Assembly: GCF_029320955.1 (NCBI RefSeq)
Contig: NZ_CP119757.1
Span: 2,852,001 to 2,916,000 of the forward strand
Direction: 5' to 3'
Length of the DNA: 64,000 nt
Source: Flavobacterium sp. YJ01
GTDB lineage: Bacteria > Bacteroidota > Bacteroidia > Flavobacteriales > Flavobacteriaceae
Shown here piece after piece: positions 17,195 through 25,604 of this stretch. The translations under genes and the position numbers were made by a program. The stretch's first letter is position 1. Every line of letters begins with the position of its first letter. The notes under the pieces were generated by a model. The model had not been told where the DNA came from, did not search any database, and saw only the letters and a list, made by a program, of their open reading frames with translations.

Positions 17195-17848
17195 ATGAAA
17201 ATTCATTATATATCTGAAAAAAATAGCGTTTTAAATCATTTCCTAGGGCAAATTAGAAATGTCGATGTTCAAAATGATAGCATGCGTTTTAGAAGAAATA
17301 TTGAACGCATTGGAGAAATTATGGCTTATGAACTGAGCAAAATTTTACCTTACAAAGAGGTTGAAATTCAAACTCCGCTTGGCATCAAAAAAACAACACA
17401 AATTGAAACAGATTTGGTTTTATGTCCGATCTTAAGAGCTGGTTTACCGCTACATAATGGTTTTCTAAATTACTTTGATCATGCCGAAAATAGCTTTGTT
17501 TCTGCTTGCAGATTTCACCCTAATAATGATGATGAATTTGAAATTTTAGTAGAATATCAAGCGATTTCAAATTTAAATAACAAAACAGTTTTACTTCTAG
17601 ATCCAATGTTGGCAACTGGACAATCTATTGTCGCTGTTCATAAAAAGTTAATGGAAAACGCTACTCCAACAGAATTTCATATTGTTGTGGTTATTGCTGC
17701 TCCAGAAGGTGTAGCGCATTTAGAAGAACATCTTCCAGAAAATTGCCATTTGTGGGTTGCTTCTTTGGATGAAAAACTAAACGAGAAAAATTACATTGTT
17801 CCTGGACTTGGCGACGCTGGTGACTTGGCTTACGGAAGTAAATTATAA
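17195..17848 (+). CDS. upp: Uracil phosphoribosyltransferase
   Basis: 217 residues. It converts uracil and PRPP to UMP in pyrimidine salvage. The PRPP-binding loop is VLLLDPMLATGQSIVAV (about 129-145), and the family's C-terminal uracil-binding region is VPGLGDAGDLAYG. The N-terminus has the usual RNVDVQNDSMRFRRNIERIGE segment seen in Bacteroidetes proteins. Its last 6 nt overlap the end of the convergent DUF6427 gene. Confidence 0.94.
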   Translation: MKIHYISEKNSVLNHFLGQIRNVDVQNDSMRFRRNIERIGEIMAYELSKILPYKEVEIQTPLGIKKTTQIETDLVLCPILRAGLPLHNGFLNYFDHAENSFVSACRFHPNNDDEFEILVEYQAISNLNNKTVLLLDPMLATGQSIVAVHKKLMENATPTEFHIVVVIAAPEGVAHLEEHLPENCHLWVASLDEKLNEKNYIVPGLGDAGDLAYGSKL

Positions 17849-18772
17849 TTGCGAGAAAAAAGTAAACAAACTGCACACTATCAGTACATAATATACAATT
17901 TCGTTATTCAATTTTTGCTGCATATATTCAACATGGCTAGCCGCCATAATAGTTAAAGGCGCAATGCTAAATAACAATAAATCATTGCTTTTGTTTGGCG
18001 AAATAATGAAAACCAAGACAGCGATAAAAAAATATGCTACCACTTTTTTGTATGATGAATGAACAATCTGCGGTCTATTTGATAAAGTCATCAACATAGA
18101 AGTTACAAAAAACAAAGCAACTGCCGTGTATATGGAAAGTGCTGCGTTTTCGTAATTATTTTTGAAATAATCAATCTTAAAATCGATTACGGCTCTTTCG
18201 TTAAAAAAAGCTACGACATCAATATTGAAAATTAATGAAGTCATATAAAATAAAATTGCCACAGCCAAAAATGCAATAAATGGCAAAACCCAGTTTCTAT
18301 AATCGCGTGAAACGTGAAAAATAATGGATATATAAACCAATATTAAGAATAAAATACTCCAAAATTGAAATAAAGAAGCTACAAAAACCCAAAATGCAGC
18401 ATCAAATATTTTTTCTTTTGACGCTTTTAAAGATTGCAATGAAACTAATCTTCGAAGTGCCAGTAAAATAAAGAAATTGGCATAAATAACATTTGGATTG
18501 TTAAATATTGTCGGGAAAAATAAAAGAAATAATAAATAGAAAAGTATCGCGTAACCATTGTCTTTACTGAGTCCGTTCTTTTTTACGATAAAATTAATCA
18601 TAAAAAAAGAAGCCAAAATAAAGCATAATAAACTCACTTTTTGAAATGCCAAAAAATAAGAACTTACCCAAGAAGGATCTTTAATTTGGAACATAAAAAA
18701 GAAAACCAGTATCAAAATTACAACCAACGAATAATTTAATGGCGTAGATTTTTTAAAAACACTTGTTATCAT
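17843..18772 (-). CDS. DUF6427 family multi-pass membrane protein
   Basis: 309 residues with eight or nine hydrophobic helices and almost no soluble part, consistent with DUF6427 of Flavobacteriia. It is convergent with upp and overlaps it by 6 nt. This upp - DUF6427 - DUF6341 - purD neighbourhood is common in the group, but no function is known; transport or envelope roles would be guesses. Confidence 0.75.
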   Translation of the reverse strand: MITSVFKKSTPLNYSLVVILILVFFFMFQIKDPSWVSSYFLAFQKVSLLCFILASFFMINFIVKKNGLSKDNGYAILFYLLFLLFFPTIFNNPNVIYANFFILLALRRLVSLQSLKASKEKIFDAAFWVFVASLFQFWSILFLILVYISIIFHVSRDYRNWVLPFIAFLAVAILFYMTSLIFNIDVVAFFNERAVIDFKIDYFKNNYENAALSIYTAVALFFVTSMLMTLSNRPQIVHSSYKKVVAYFFIAVLVFIISPNKSNDLLLFSIAPLTIMAASHVEYMQQKLNNEIVYYVLIVCSLFTFFSQL

Positions 18773-18913
18773 AAGGATATTTTATACTTTTGTGGTTGTA
18801 AAGATAATACTTGTTTAAAAGGAAAAACCTAACAAGTTGAAAAAAGATTTGGTTAGCCGAATTTTATCTTCAAAGCATTACACAACAATAAATAACATAT
18901 AATTTTTTAAATT

Positions 18914-19144
18914 ATGAAAGCTTTTTTCGAAGGAATTCAATACTTATTCGTTAACATTTTGTTTGCTCCTCTTGACTTTTTACGTCGTTTGGAATTAATT
19001 ACATGGTTTGGTGCAAACACTATTAACTGGATTTTCATAATCATCTGCTCTGCTGCAATCGTTTATTGGATCAAACAATTACGTATTTTTGATGATGCTG
19101 GAACAGAAAACCAAGATACAACAGCTCATTCATTTTTAAAATAA
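18914..19144 (+). CDS. DUF6341 family small membrane protein
   Basis: 76 residues with hydrophobic segments at about 9-22 and 34-53 and a polar C-terminal tail (DAGTENQDTTAHSFLK). It matches the small DUF6341 proteins encoded beside upp and purD in Flavobacteria. No catalytic residues are visible. A hairpin terminator follows directly. Confidence 0.75.
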   Translation: MKAFFEGIQYLFVNILFAPLDFLRRLELITWFGANTINWIFIIICSAAIVYWIKQLRIFDDAGTENQDTTAHSFLK

Positions 19145-19146
19145 AA

Positions 19147-19180
19147 ACCAAACCCTTAATTAAAAGGGTTGGTCATTTTT
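19147..19180. terminator. Bidirectional terminator between DUF6341 gene and purD
   Basis: ACCAAACCCTT pairs with AAGGGTTGGT (one bulge); T-rich sequence follows on the plus strand and GGTTTTTAT on the minus strand. The two flanking genes converge on it. Confidence 0.7.
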
Positions 19181-19184
19181 ATTT

Positions 19185-20459
19185 TTAAATTAAATCGAAA
19201 CCGATATCTTTTCTAAAATACATCTTATCAAAGCTTAGTTTATCTATGTTTTGGTAAGATTTTTTTATGGCCTCTTGGAAATTATCTCCATAAGATGTTA
19301 CCGCAATTACACGCCCTCCATTTGTAACGACATTTCCGTTATCTAATTTTGTTCCTGCATGAAAAACAATTGAATCTGTAATATTTTCTAATCCAGAAAT
19401 TACTTTTCCTTTTTCAAAATCTTCAGGATATCCGCCAGAAACAACCATTACAGTCGTTGCGCTTCTTGGATCAACTTCTAAATTAAATTCTCCTAATTTT
19501 TGATCTGCAACAGACAAAAACAATTCAACTAAATCTGATTTTAATCTCGGAACCACAACTTCAGTTTCAGGATCTCCCATTCTTACGTTGTATTCAATTA
19601 CGATTGGTTCGTTTTTCACGTTGATTAAACCAATAAATACAAAACCTTTATATTCGATTCCGTCTTTTTGGAAACCTTCGATTGTTGGTTTTACGATACG
19701 TGTTTCAATTTTTTCCATTAAAACAGAATCAACATAAGGAACTGGAGAAACTGCTCCCATTCCGCCTGTATTTAAACCTGTATCACCTTCTCCAATTCGT
19801 TTGTAATCTTTTGCCGTTGGAAGAATTTTATAGTTTTTTCCGTCCGTTAAAACAAAACAGCTTAATTCGATTCCGTCCAAAAATTCTTCGATAACAACTT
19901 TAGAACTTGCTGCTCCAAATTTCTCGTGAACCAACATGTTTCTTAATTCTGTTTTTGCTTCTTCAAGATCTTGAATAATCAAAACTCCTTTTCCTGCAGC
20001 TAAACCGTCTGCTTTTAAAACGTAAGGCGGTTGTAAAGTTTCTAAGAAATCACATCCTTTCTCCACTGTTTCGGCAGTAAAACTATCGTAAGCTGCTGTT
20101 GGAATATTATGTTTCATCAAGAATTCTTTCGCAAATTCTTTACTTCCTTCTAATTGAGCACCTAATTTAGATGGTCCGATAACTGGAATATGTTTTAAAC
20201 TTTCGTCGTTTTTAAAAAAATCGTAAATACCTTTTACCAATGGATCTTCTGGTCCTACGACTACTAAACTTATATTTTCTTTAAGTACTAAAGCTTTTAC
20301 GGCTTCAAAATCTGTCGCAGATATTGCCACATTTTCAGCAATTGCAGCAGTTCCTGCATTTCCAGGTACTACAAAAAGTTTTTCGCAAAGCGGACTTTGA
20401 GTCATTTTCCATGCAAATGCATGCTCTCTTCCGCCTGATCCCAATAATAAAATTGTCAT
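19185..20459 (-). CDS. purD: Phosphoribosylamine--glycine ligase
   Basis: 424 residues from ATG at 20459. It catalyses the second step of purine synthesis, joining glycine to phosphoribosylamine with ATP. The N-terminal LLLGSGGREHAFAWK motif, the ATP-grasp core (PYVLKADGLAAGKGVLI) and the signature NVRMGDPETEVVVPRL are present. A longer frame runs upstream to 20615, but the promoter TATTTTTG at 20486-20493 lies inside it and the extra residues match nothing in the family, so the shorter start is right. Confidence 0.96.
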   Translation of the reverse strand: MTILLLGSGGREHAFAWKMTQSPLCEKLFVVPGNAGTAAIAENVAISATDFEAVKALVLKENISLVVVGPEDPLVKGIYDFFKNDESLKHIPVIGPSKLGAQLEGSKEFAKEFLMKHNIPTAAYDSFTAETVEKGCDFLETLQPPYVLKADGLAAGKGVLIIQDLEEAKTELRNMLVHEKFGAASSKVVIEEFLDGIELSCFVLTDGKNYKILPTAKDYKRIGEGDTGLNTGGMGAVSPVPYVDSVLMEKIETRIVKPTIEGFQKDGIEYKGFVFIGLINVKNEPIVIEYNVRMGDPETEVVVPRLKSDLVELFLSVADQKLGEFNLEVDPRSATTVMVVSGGYPEDFEKGKVISGLENITDSIVFHAGTKLDNGNVVTNGGRVIAVTSYGDNFQEAIKKSYQNIDKLSFDKMYFRKDIGFDLI

Positions 20460-20485
20460 GGTGTTGTTGTATTTTAGTTGTGGTG

Positions 20486-20493
20486 CAAAAATA
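20486..20493 (-). promoter_or_regulatory. Promoter -7 box of purD
   Basis: TATTTTTG on the minus strand, 27 nt before the purD ATG; decides the start codon. Confidence 0.6.
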
Positions 20494-20528
20494 GTCGCTT
20501 TTGAGCTTAAATAATAATTTTTTTTACT

Positions 20529-20536
20529 TACTTTTG
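20529..20536 (+). promoter_or_regulatory. Promoter -7 box of the higBA operon
   Basis: TACTTTTG, 21 nt before the higB ATG. It is divergent from the purD promoter 36 nt away. Confidence 0.6.
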
Positions 20537-20556
20537 ACGTTAGTAACGCGAAAGGT

Positions 20557-20838
20557 ATGATAATATCATTTGGGTCGAAAGAAACTGAAAAAATTTGGAA
20601 TGGTATCGCTGTCAAAAAAACATCAATTGAAATACAGCAAATTGGCAGGAGAAAACTCAGAATGCTTCATAATTCTCAAAATTTAACCGATTTAAAAATT
20701 CCGCCTTCTAATCGCTTGGAAAAATTAAGCGGAAATTTAAAAGACTTTTATAGCATTAGAATTAATAATCAATGGCGTATCATTTTTGTTTGGGAAAATG
20801 GAAATGCTTCAAATGTTGAAATTGTTGATTATCATTAA
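20557..20838 (+). CDS. higB: HigB-type toxin (RelE/ParE superfamily mRNA interferase)
   Basis: 93 residues, standard for HigB. Family marks are the RRKLRMLHNSQNLTDL segment, PPSNRLEKLSGNLKDFYSIR and the C-terminal strand pair INNQWRIIFVWENG. HigB toxins cut mRNA on the ribosome. The toxin gene precedes the antitoxin gene, as is usual for hig modules, with a 1-nt gap. Confidence 0.9.
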   Translation: MIISFGSKETEKIWNGIAVKKTSIEIQQIGRRKLRMLHNSQNLTDLKIPPSNRLEKLSGNLKDFYSIRINNQWRIIFVWENGNASNVEIVDYH

Positions 20839-20839
20839 A

Positions 20840-21154
20840 ATGAATGAAAAAATGGAAAAATTAAAAAATATACATCCCGGCGAAATTTTATCTGAAGAAT
20901 TTTTAATTCCGCTTAATATTACACCGTACCGTTTATCAAAAGATCTGAAAATTCCACAGACCAGAATTTCTGAAATTATTAAAGGAAATAGAAGAATTAC
21001 TGCCGATACAGCTTTACGATTGAGTCATTATTTTGGAAATTCAGCAAAATTTTGGCTTGGGCTTCAAGACGATTTTGATATTGAAGAAGAAGAGTCAAAT
21101 AAAGGTCAAGAATTAAAATCAATAAAACGTTACGATTTAAAAGAAGCTGTTTAA
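20840..21154 (+). CDS. higA: HigA-type antitoxin, XRE-family HTH
   Basis: 104 residues from the ATG at 20840. It contains the HigA signature IHPGEILSEEFLIPLNITPY and a helix-turn-helix (SKDLKIPQTRISEIIKGNRR), so it should neutralise HigB and repress the operon. Alternative starts upstream would overlap the toxin gene. Its stop codon overlaps the ATG of the next gene (TAATG), so the PaaK-like enzyme is probably co-transcribed with the module. Confidence 0.9.
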   Translation: MNEKMEKLKNIHPGEILSEEFLIPLNITPYRLSKDLKIPQTRISEIIKGNRRITADTALRLSHYFGNSAKFWLGLQDDFDIEEEESNKGQELKSIKRYDLKEAV

Positions 21155-22464
21155 TGATTTCCCTTTTTGATCTTTCCCTTCAATTAAATGGTTTTCCGTT
21201 AAAGAAAGCCAAATCTGAATTGGAGAAAATTATCCATTTATCTGAAGAAGAATTTATCACTTTTCTTGAAAACAAAAAGAAAGAAATCGTCGATTTTCAT
21301 CTTAATCATAATTCCTTTTACAAAGATTTAGTTGGAGATAAAACTGATGGAAACTGGGAAAATCTTCCAATACTAAACAAACAAAATTTACAAAAACCTC
21401 TTGAAGAAAGACTTTCAAAAGGTTATTCCAAGAAAAACATTTACCTCAACAAAACTTCCGGATCAAGCGGAACTCCTTTTGTTTTTGCAAAAGATAAATA
21501 TTCTCATGCCTTAACTTGGTCTTCGATTATAATGCGTTTTGGGTGGTTTGGAATTGATTTTAATAATTCATACCAAGCGCGTTTTTACGGAATTCCATTA
21601 GATTTTATCGGATATCAAAAAGAACGTTTCAAAGATTTTCTGACACATCGTTTTCGTTTTCCTGTTTTTGATTTATCTGATGCCGTTTTAGAAAAATTTC
21701 TACAGAAATTCAAAACCAAAAAGTTCGATTACATCAATGGTTATACAAGTTCTATCGTTTTGTTTGCTAAATATTTAGAACAAAAAAATATAATCTTAAA
21801 TGACGTTTGCCCGACTTTAAAAGCTTGTTTTGTTACTTCTGAAATGCTTTTTGAAACGGATAAAATATTACTAGAAAAACAAATTGGAATTCCAATTATA
21901 AGAGAATATGGCGCGTCTGAATTGGATTTGATTGCTTTTGAAAATCCTGAAGGTGAATGGCAAATAAACTCAGAAACACTATTTGTTGAAATTTTAGACG
22001 AGAATAATAATCCTGTTCCACATGGAACAGAAGGTAAAATTGTGATTACTTCTTTATTCAATAAGGTAAATCCTTTTATACGATATGAAATTGGCGACAT
22101 CGGAATTTTAGACGAAAAAAGTACGCTTCAAAAACCAATTCTCAAAAAACTAATTGGAAGAACCAATGATGTTGCAATTCTTCCAAGTGGAAAAAAATCG
22201 CCTGGATTGACTTTTTATTATGTAACCAAAAGTATTATTGAAGACGATGGAAACATAAAAGAATTCATCATTAAACAAACAAAATTAGATTCTTTTGAAA
22301 TCGAGTATGTTTCTGATGCAGCATTAGTTTCTGAACAAATTCAAAAAATAAAAGAAGCGATAGATTTGTATTTAGAACCCAATTTAAACTTCACTTTTAC
22401 ACGAAAAATTTTTTTAGAAAGATCCAATCGTGGAAAATTAAAACAGTTTCAATCTTATCTATAA
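21154..22464 (+). CDS. PaaK/CapK-like adenylate-forming enzyme
   Basis: 436 residues. The AMP-binding motif is LNKTSGSSGTPFVFAKD (about 104-120), with further core motifs REYGASELDL and RYEIGDIG. It belongs to the phenylacetate-CoA ligase/CapK group, often found in capsule and O-antigen clusters where it may activate an acyl group for transfer to sugar. Position between HigBA and WecB, at the border of a polysaccharide region, favours this over aromatic degradation. The start codon overlaps the higA stop by one base. Confidence 0.8.
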   Translation: MISLFDLSLQLNGFPLKKAKSELEKIIHLSEEEFITFLENKKKEIVDFHLNHNSFYKDLVGDKTDGNWENLPILNKQNLQKPLEERLSKGYSKKNIYLNKTSGSSGTPFVFAKDKYSHALTWSSIIMRFGWFGIDFNNSYQARFYGIPLDFIGYQKERFKDFLTHRFRFPVFDLSDAVLEKFLQKFKTKKFDYINGYTSSIVLFAKYLEQKNIILNDVCPTLKACFVTSEMLFETDKILLEKQIGIPIIREYGASELDLIAFENPEGEWQINSETLFVEILDENNNPVPHGTEGKIVITSLFNKVNPFIRYEIGDIGILDEKSTLQKPILKKLIGRTNDVAILPSGKKSPGLTFYYVTKSIIEDDGNIKEFIIKQTKLDSFEIEYVSDAALVSEQIQKIKEAIDLYLEPNLNFTFTRKIFLERSNRGKLKQFQSYL

Positions 22465-22506
22465 ATATAAATAAAATCTTACATTTGTTTTTTCTAATAA
22501 AAACTT

Positions 22507-23037
22507 ATGGCCGATATATCTCTACTTTCTGAAGAAACAATTTCTAATAAAATATATTTTATACGTGGTCAAAAAGTGATGCTTGATGGCGATTTGGCAT
22601 TACTTTATGGGATAGAGACCAAAGTATTAAAGCAAGCTGTTAAAAGAAATTTATCAAGATTTCCCGATGATTTTATGTTTGAACTTACTAAGATTGAATC
22701 CGATTCTCTAAGGTCACAAATTGTGACCTTAGAGAAAGGAAGAGGTAAATATCAAAAATATTTACCCTTTGCTTTTACAGAATATGGAGTTCTAATGTTA
22801 TCAAGCGTTCTAAAAAGCGACAAAGCAATACAAACCAATATTCAAATCATGAGGATTTTCACGAAAGTGAGACAAATGCTTTTGGACACAACAGAAATTA
22901 AAGTGGATATACTGCAGATTCAAAAGAAGTTAGAAAATCATGATAAAAACATTGAATTGGTTTTTTCTTATTTAGATGAATTGACGGAGAAAAAAGAAAA
23001 CGAATCTGAAAGAGTGAAAATTGGTTATAAAAAATAA
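22507..23037 (+). CDS. ORF6N-domain DNA-binding protein
   Basis: 176 residues. The ORF6N domain covers about 10-115: an N-terminal IYFIRGQKVMLDGDLALLYG, then KQAVKRNLSRFPDDFMFEL, then the LRSQIVTLE stretch and YLPFAFTEYGVLMLSSVLKS. A C-terminal coiled coil (about 120-165) ends in a basic tail. ORF6N domains occur in phage and accessory-region regulators and are thought to bind DNA. The LRSQIVTLE codons form a 33-nt palindrome (22704-22736) that recurs three times just downstream. Confidence 0.85.
   Translation: MADISLLSEETISNKIYFIRGQKVMLDGDLALLYGIETKVLKQAVKRNLSRFPDDFMFELTKIESDSLRSQIVTLEKGRGKYQKYLPFAFTEYGVLMLSSVLKSDKAIQTNIQIMRIFTKVRQMLLDTTEIKVDILQIQKKLENHDKNIELVFSYLDELTEKKENESERVKIGYKK
22704..22736. 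repeat. Palindrome inside the ORF6N gene
   Basis: Perfect 16-nt arms around one central base, with core GGTCACAAATTGTGACC. It lies fully within the reading frame and encodes LRSQIVTLE with flanking residues. The core is the same as that of the first element of the cluster at 23047-23156. Confidence 0.85.
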
Positions 23038-23046
23038 CTTTCGAAA

Positions 23047-23156
23047 TTTCCAAGGTCACAAATTGTGACCTTGGAAACTTATTGAAAATGATGCAAATCT
23101 TTAAGGTCGCAAATTGCGACCTTAAAGATTGGAGGTCACAAGTTGTGACCTCCAAT
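23047..23156. repeat. Cluster of three palindromes after the ORF6N gene
   Basis: Three inverted repeats with cores GGTCACAAATTGTGACC (arms 15 nt, 23047-23077), GGTCGCAAATTGCGACC (arms 17 nt, 23096-23130) and GGTCACAAGTTGTGACC (arms 14 nt, 23128-23156). Arms are perfect in each, although the outer bases differ between copies, which implies that base pairing is kept. The second and third overlap by three bases. The minus strand reads as fragments resembling LRSQFATL and PRSQFVTL. Confidence 0.85.
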
Positions 23157-23241
23157 AAGATTTCTTTCATAATCCTCTTCAAAACTTAAATTTTTAAACA
23201 TAACTAAATCTTCCAATTTATCGAGATTCCAATTTAAACTT

Positions 23242-23249
23242 TACTTTTG
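23242..23249 (+). promoter_or_regulatory. Promoter -7 box of the wecB operon
   Basis: TACTTTTG, 27 nt before the wecB ATG. Confidence 0.55.
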
Positions 23250-23275
23250 CTGAAGAAAGTTTTTAGAAAGAATTT

Positions 23276-24361
23276 ATGAAAATTACCATAATTGCAGGTG
23301 CAAGACCAAACTTTATAAAAATAGCGCCTATTATTAATGCTATAAAAAGCAAGCAAAATGAAGGTTTTGATATTTCATTTCGTTTGGTGCACACAGGTCA
23401 GCATTATGATAAAAACTTAAGCGATACTTTTTTTGAAGAATTAAATATTCCGCAACCAGATGTAAATTTGGAAGTAAAAAGTGGTTCTCAGGCAGAACAA
23501 ACTGCTGCAATTATGATTGCCTTTGAAAAAGAATTACTTCAAAATCCGTGCGATTTGGTTTTGGTTGTCGGCGATGTTAATTCAACAATGGCATGCTCTA
23601 TTGTCGCCAAAAAGTGCCATACAAAAGTGGCACATGTTGAAGCCGGAATTCGCTCTGGAGACTTGACAATGCCCGAAGAAATCAACAGAATGTTAACGGA
23701 CAGCATCACAGATTACTTTTTTACAACATCTACATCGGCTTCAGAAAATTTACTGAAATTGGGTTCTGATCCGGAAAATGTTCATTTTGTGGGCAATGTT
23801 ATGATTGATACTTTATATCAGAATATCGATAGAAGTTCGGCACCGGGTTTTTGGAATGAACACCAATTAAAAGAAAAAAATTACATCATTCTGACTTTAC
23901 ATCGTCCAGCAAATGTTGATGAAGTTTCATCTCTAATCGATTTGCTTCATGGAATTGATTCTTTAGTCAATGACAAAAAAATAATTTTTCCTATTCATCC
24001 AAGAACGCAGGCAATTTTGAGCGAAAGCAAAATCGAATTTAAAAACATCCTTTTTGTTTCGCCTCAAGGTTATTTAAATTTCATGTATTTAATCAAAAAT
24101 AGTTTTGCGGTTATTACAGACAGCGGCGGAATTTCTGAAGAAACAACTGTTCTTGAAATTCCATGTTTTACGATGCGTGATAACACAGAAAGACCTGAAA
24201 CAGAAACTATTGGAACGAACACAATTGTAGGAACTTCTTTTGAAAATCTGAAAAAAGTTTTTGGTTCATTTTTACAAAATGGCGCTAGAAAAAGCGGTAT
24301 TCCAGAATTGTGGGACGGAAAAGCATCGGAAAGAATTGTTTCAATTTTATTGGATAAATAA
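23276..24361 (+). CDS. wecB: UDP-N-acetylglucosamine 2-epimerase (non-hydrolysing)
   Basis: 361 residues. It interconverts UDP-GlcNAc and UDP-ManNAc for surface polysaccharide synthesis. Characteristic segments are AGARPNFIKIAPIINAI, LVHTGQHYDKNLSDTFF, KVAHVEAGIRSGDLTMPEE and ITDSGGISEETTVLEIP. The stop codon overlaps the start of the following glycosyltransferase (TAATG), so the two are coupled. Confidence 0.95.
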   Translation: MKITIIAGARPNFIKIAPIINAIKSKQNEGFDISFRLVHTGQHYDKNLSDTFFEELNIPQPDVNLEVKSGSQAEQTAAIMIAFEKELLQNPCDLVLVVGDVNSTMACSIVAKKCHTKVAHVEAGIRSGDLTMPEEINRMLTDSITDYFFTTSTSASENLLKLGSDPENVHFVGNVMIDTLYQNIDRSSAPGFWNEHQLKEKNYIILTLHRPANVDEVSSLIDLLHGIDSLVNDKKIIFPIHPRTQAILSESKIEFKNILFVSPQGYLNFMYLIKNSFAVITDSGGISEETTVLEIPCFTMRDNTERPETETIGTNTIVGTSFENLKKVFGSFLQNGARKSGIPELWDGKASERIVSILLDK

Positions 24362-25548
24362 TGAACGACATTTTAATTATATCTAATTATTATCCGCCAG
24401 AAAAAGGTGCCGCTGCAAACAGAATTGAGCAATTGGCGCTGAAATTAAACCAAAACGGATATGAAGTTTCGGTAATTTCTCCGCTTCCAAATTATCCAAA
24501 AGGAGCGATTTTTCCAGAATACAAGGGCAAATTCTCCGTTACAGAAAAAATTCAAAATATTACTTTAAAACGGCTTTGGATTTATGCGAGCAATAGTTCT
24601 AATATTTTTAAAAGAATTATTTCAACGTTTTCTTTCTCAACTTTTTTATTTCTCTACTTATTATTTGCCAAAACACCTAAAAAAGTAATTGTGCAATCTC
24701 CGCCTTTATTGTTGTCTTTTACAGCTGTTTTTGCGCTTTGGATTAAAAGAAAAAAAATAATCGTGAACGTCTCTGATCTTTGGCCAACCGCAGCAATTGA
24801 ACTTGACGTTTTAAAGAAAAACAGTATTTCGCATAAACTCCTACTATTTATAGAACGTTTCATTTACAAAAAAGCAACGCATATTTTCGGTCAATCCAAT
24901 GAAATTATAGATCATATTCATTCTATATTTCCAAAAAAAAAATGCTTTTTATATCGTAATTATCCTGATCATTTTGTGGAAAATAATGTCCATGAAAATA
25001 AAAATTCTAACGAACCAATAAAATTGTTTTACGCTGGATTATTAGGCGTTGCACAAGGAGTTTTCGAACTTATTCAAAAGTTAGATTTAGAACATTTAAA
25101 TGTCGAATTGCATATTTTTGGAGACGGCGCAGAGAAAGCTCAAATTGTGGATTATATGAATCAAAATCCGATGCAGAAAATTATTTTTCATGGAATGTTA
25201 GAACGTAATATTCTGCATGAAAAATTAATGACTTTGGATATCGCTCTTGTTCCTTTAAAAACAAGAATTTACGGTTCTGTTCCTTCAAAAATATTTGAAT
25301 ACAGCGCTTTAGGTTTTCCTGTTTTGTATTTTGGCGGTGGCGAAGGCGAAAATATTGTAGAAGAAAATAATCTGGGTTGGGTTGTTCCTGTTGAAGATTT
25401 TAATGGTTTAAATGTTGCTTTAAAACAGATTTCAGAAATAGATAAAAATGAAATTCAAGCCATGAAAAACAGAATTTTTGTTCATGCCAAACAGAATTTT
25501 AATCTCGATAAACAAATGAAAGATTTAATTGAAAATGATGCCTTTTGA
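24361..25548 (+). CDS. Glycosyltransferase family 4 (WbuB-like)
   Basis: 395 residues with the GT4 fold: an N-terminal acceptor domain beginning ISNYYPPEKGAAANRIEQL, then a nucleotide-sugar domain with IFGDGAEKAQIVDYM and VPSKIFEYSALGFPVLYFGG. The sequence resembles WbuB/WcaI-type transferases that add GlcNAc- or FucNAc-type residues in O-antigen. Cotranscribed with wecB, whose product could feed its substrate pathway. A terminator follows. Confidence 0.85.
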   Translation: MNDILIISNYYPPEKGAAANRIEQLALKLNQNGYEVSVISPLPNYPKGAIFPEYKGKFSVTEKIQNITLKRLWIYASNSSNIFKRIISTFSFSTFLFLYLLFAKTPKKVIVQSPPLLLSFTAVFALWIKRKKIIVNVSDLWPTAAIELDVLKKNSISHKLLLFIERFIYKKATHIFGQSNEIIDHIHSIFPKKKCFLYRNYPDHFVENNVHENKNSNEPIKLFYAGLLGVAQGVFELIQKLDLEHLNVELHIFGDGAEKAQIVDYMNQNPMQKIIFHGMLERNILHEKLMTLDIALVPLKTRIYGSVPSKIFEYSALGFPVLYFGGGEGENIVEENNLGWVVPVEDFNGLNVALKQISEIDKNEIQAMKNRIFVHAKQNFNLDKQMKDLIENDAF

Positions 25549-25566
25549 AGCAATTTCAATTAAATG

Positions 25567-25604
25567 AAAAAGGGGAAATGTTTTTTAAGCATTTCCCTTT
25601 TTTT
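25567..25604. terminator. Terminator between convergent GT4 and UDP-xylose synthase genes
   Basis: GGGAAATG pairs with CATTTCCC and is followed by a run of eight or more T; the A-run on the left makes it usable from both sides. Confidence 0.8.

Noticed and set aside
19185..20615. Longer purD start at 20615
   Set aside because: The promoter box for purD lies inside the extra part, and the extra residues match nothing known in the family.
20786..21154. Longer higA start at 20786
   Set aside because: It would place 18 extra residues inside the toxin gene; the ATG at 20840 follows the toxin stop by one base and gives the normal HigA length.
22898..23182. Minus-strand frame of 94 codons opposite the end of the ORF6N gene
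   Set aside because: It reads the palindromes backwards, which makes ORF6N-like fragments, and is antisense to a good gene.
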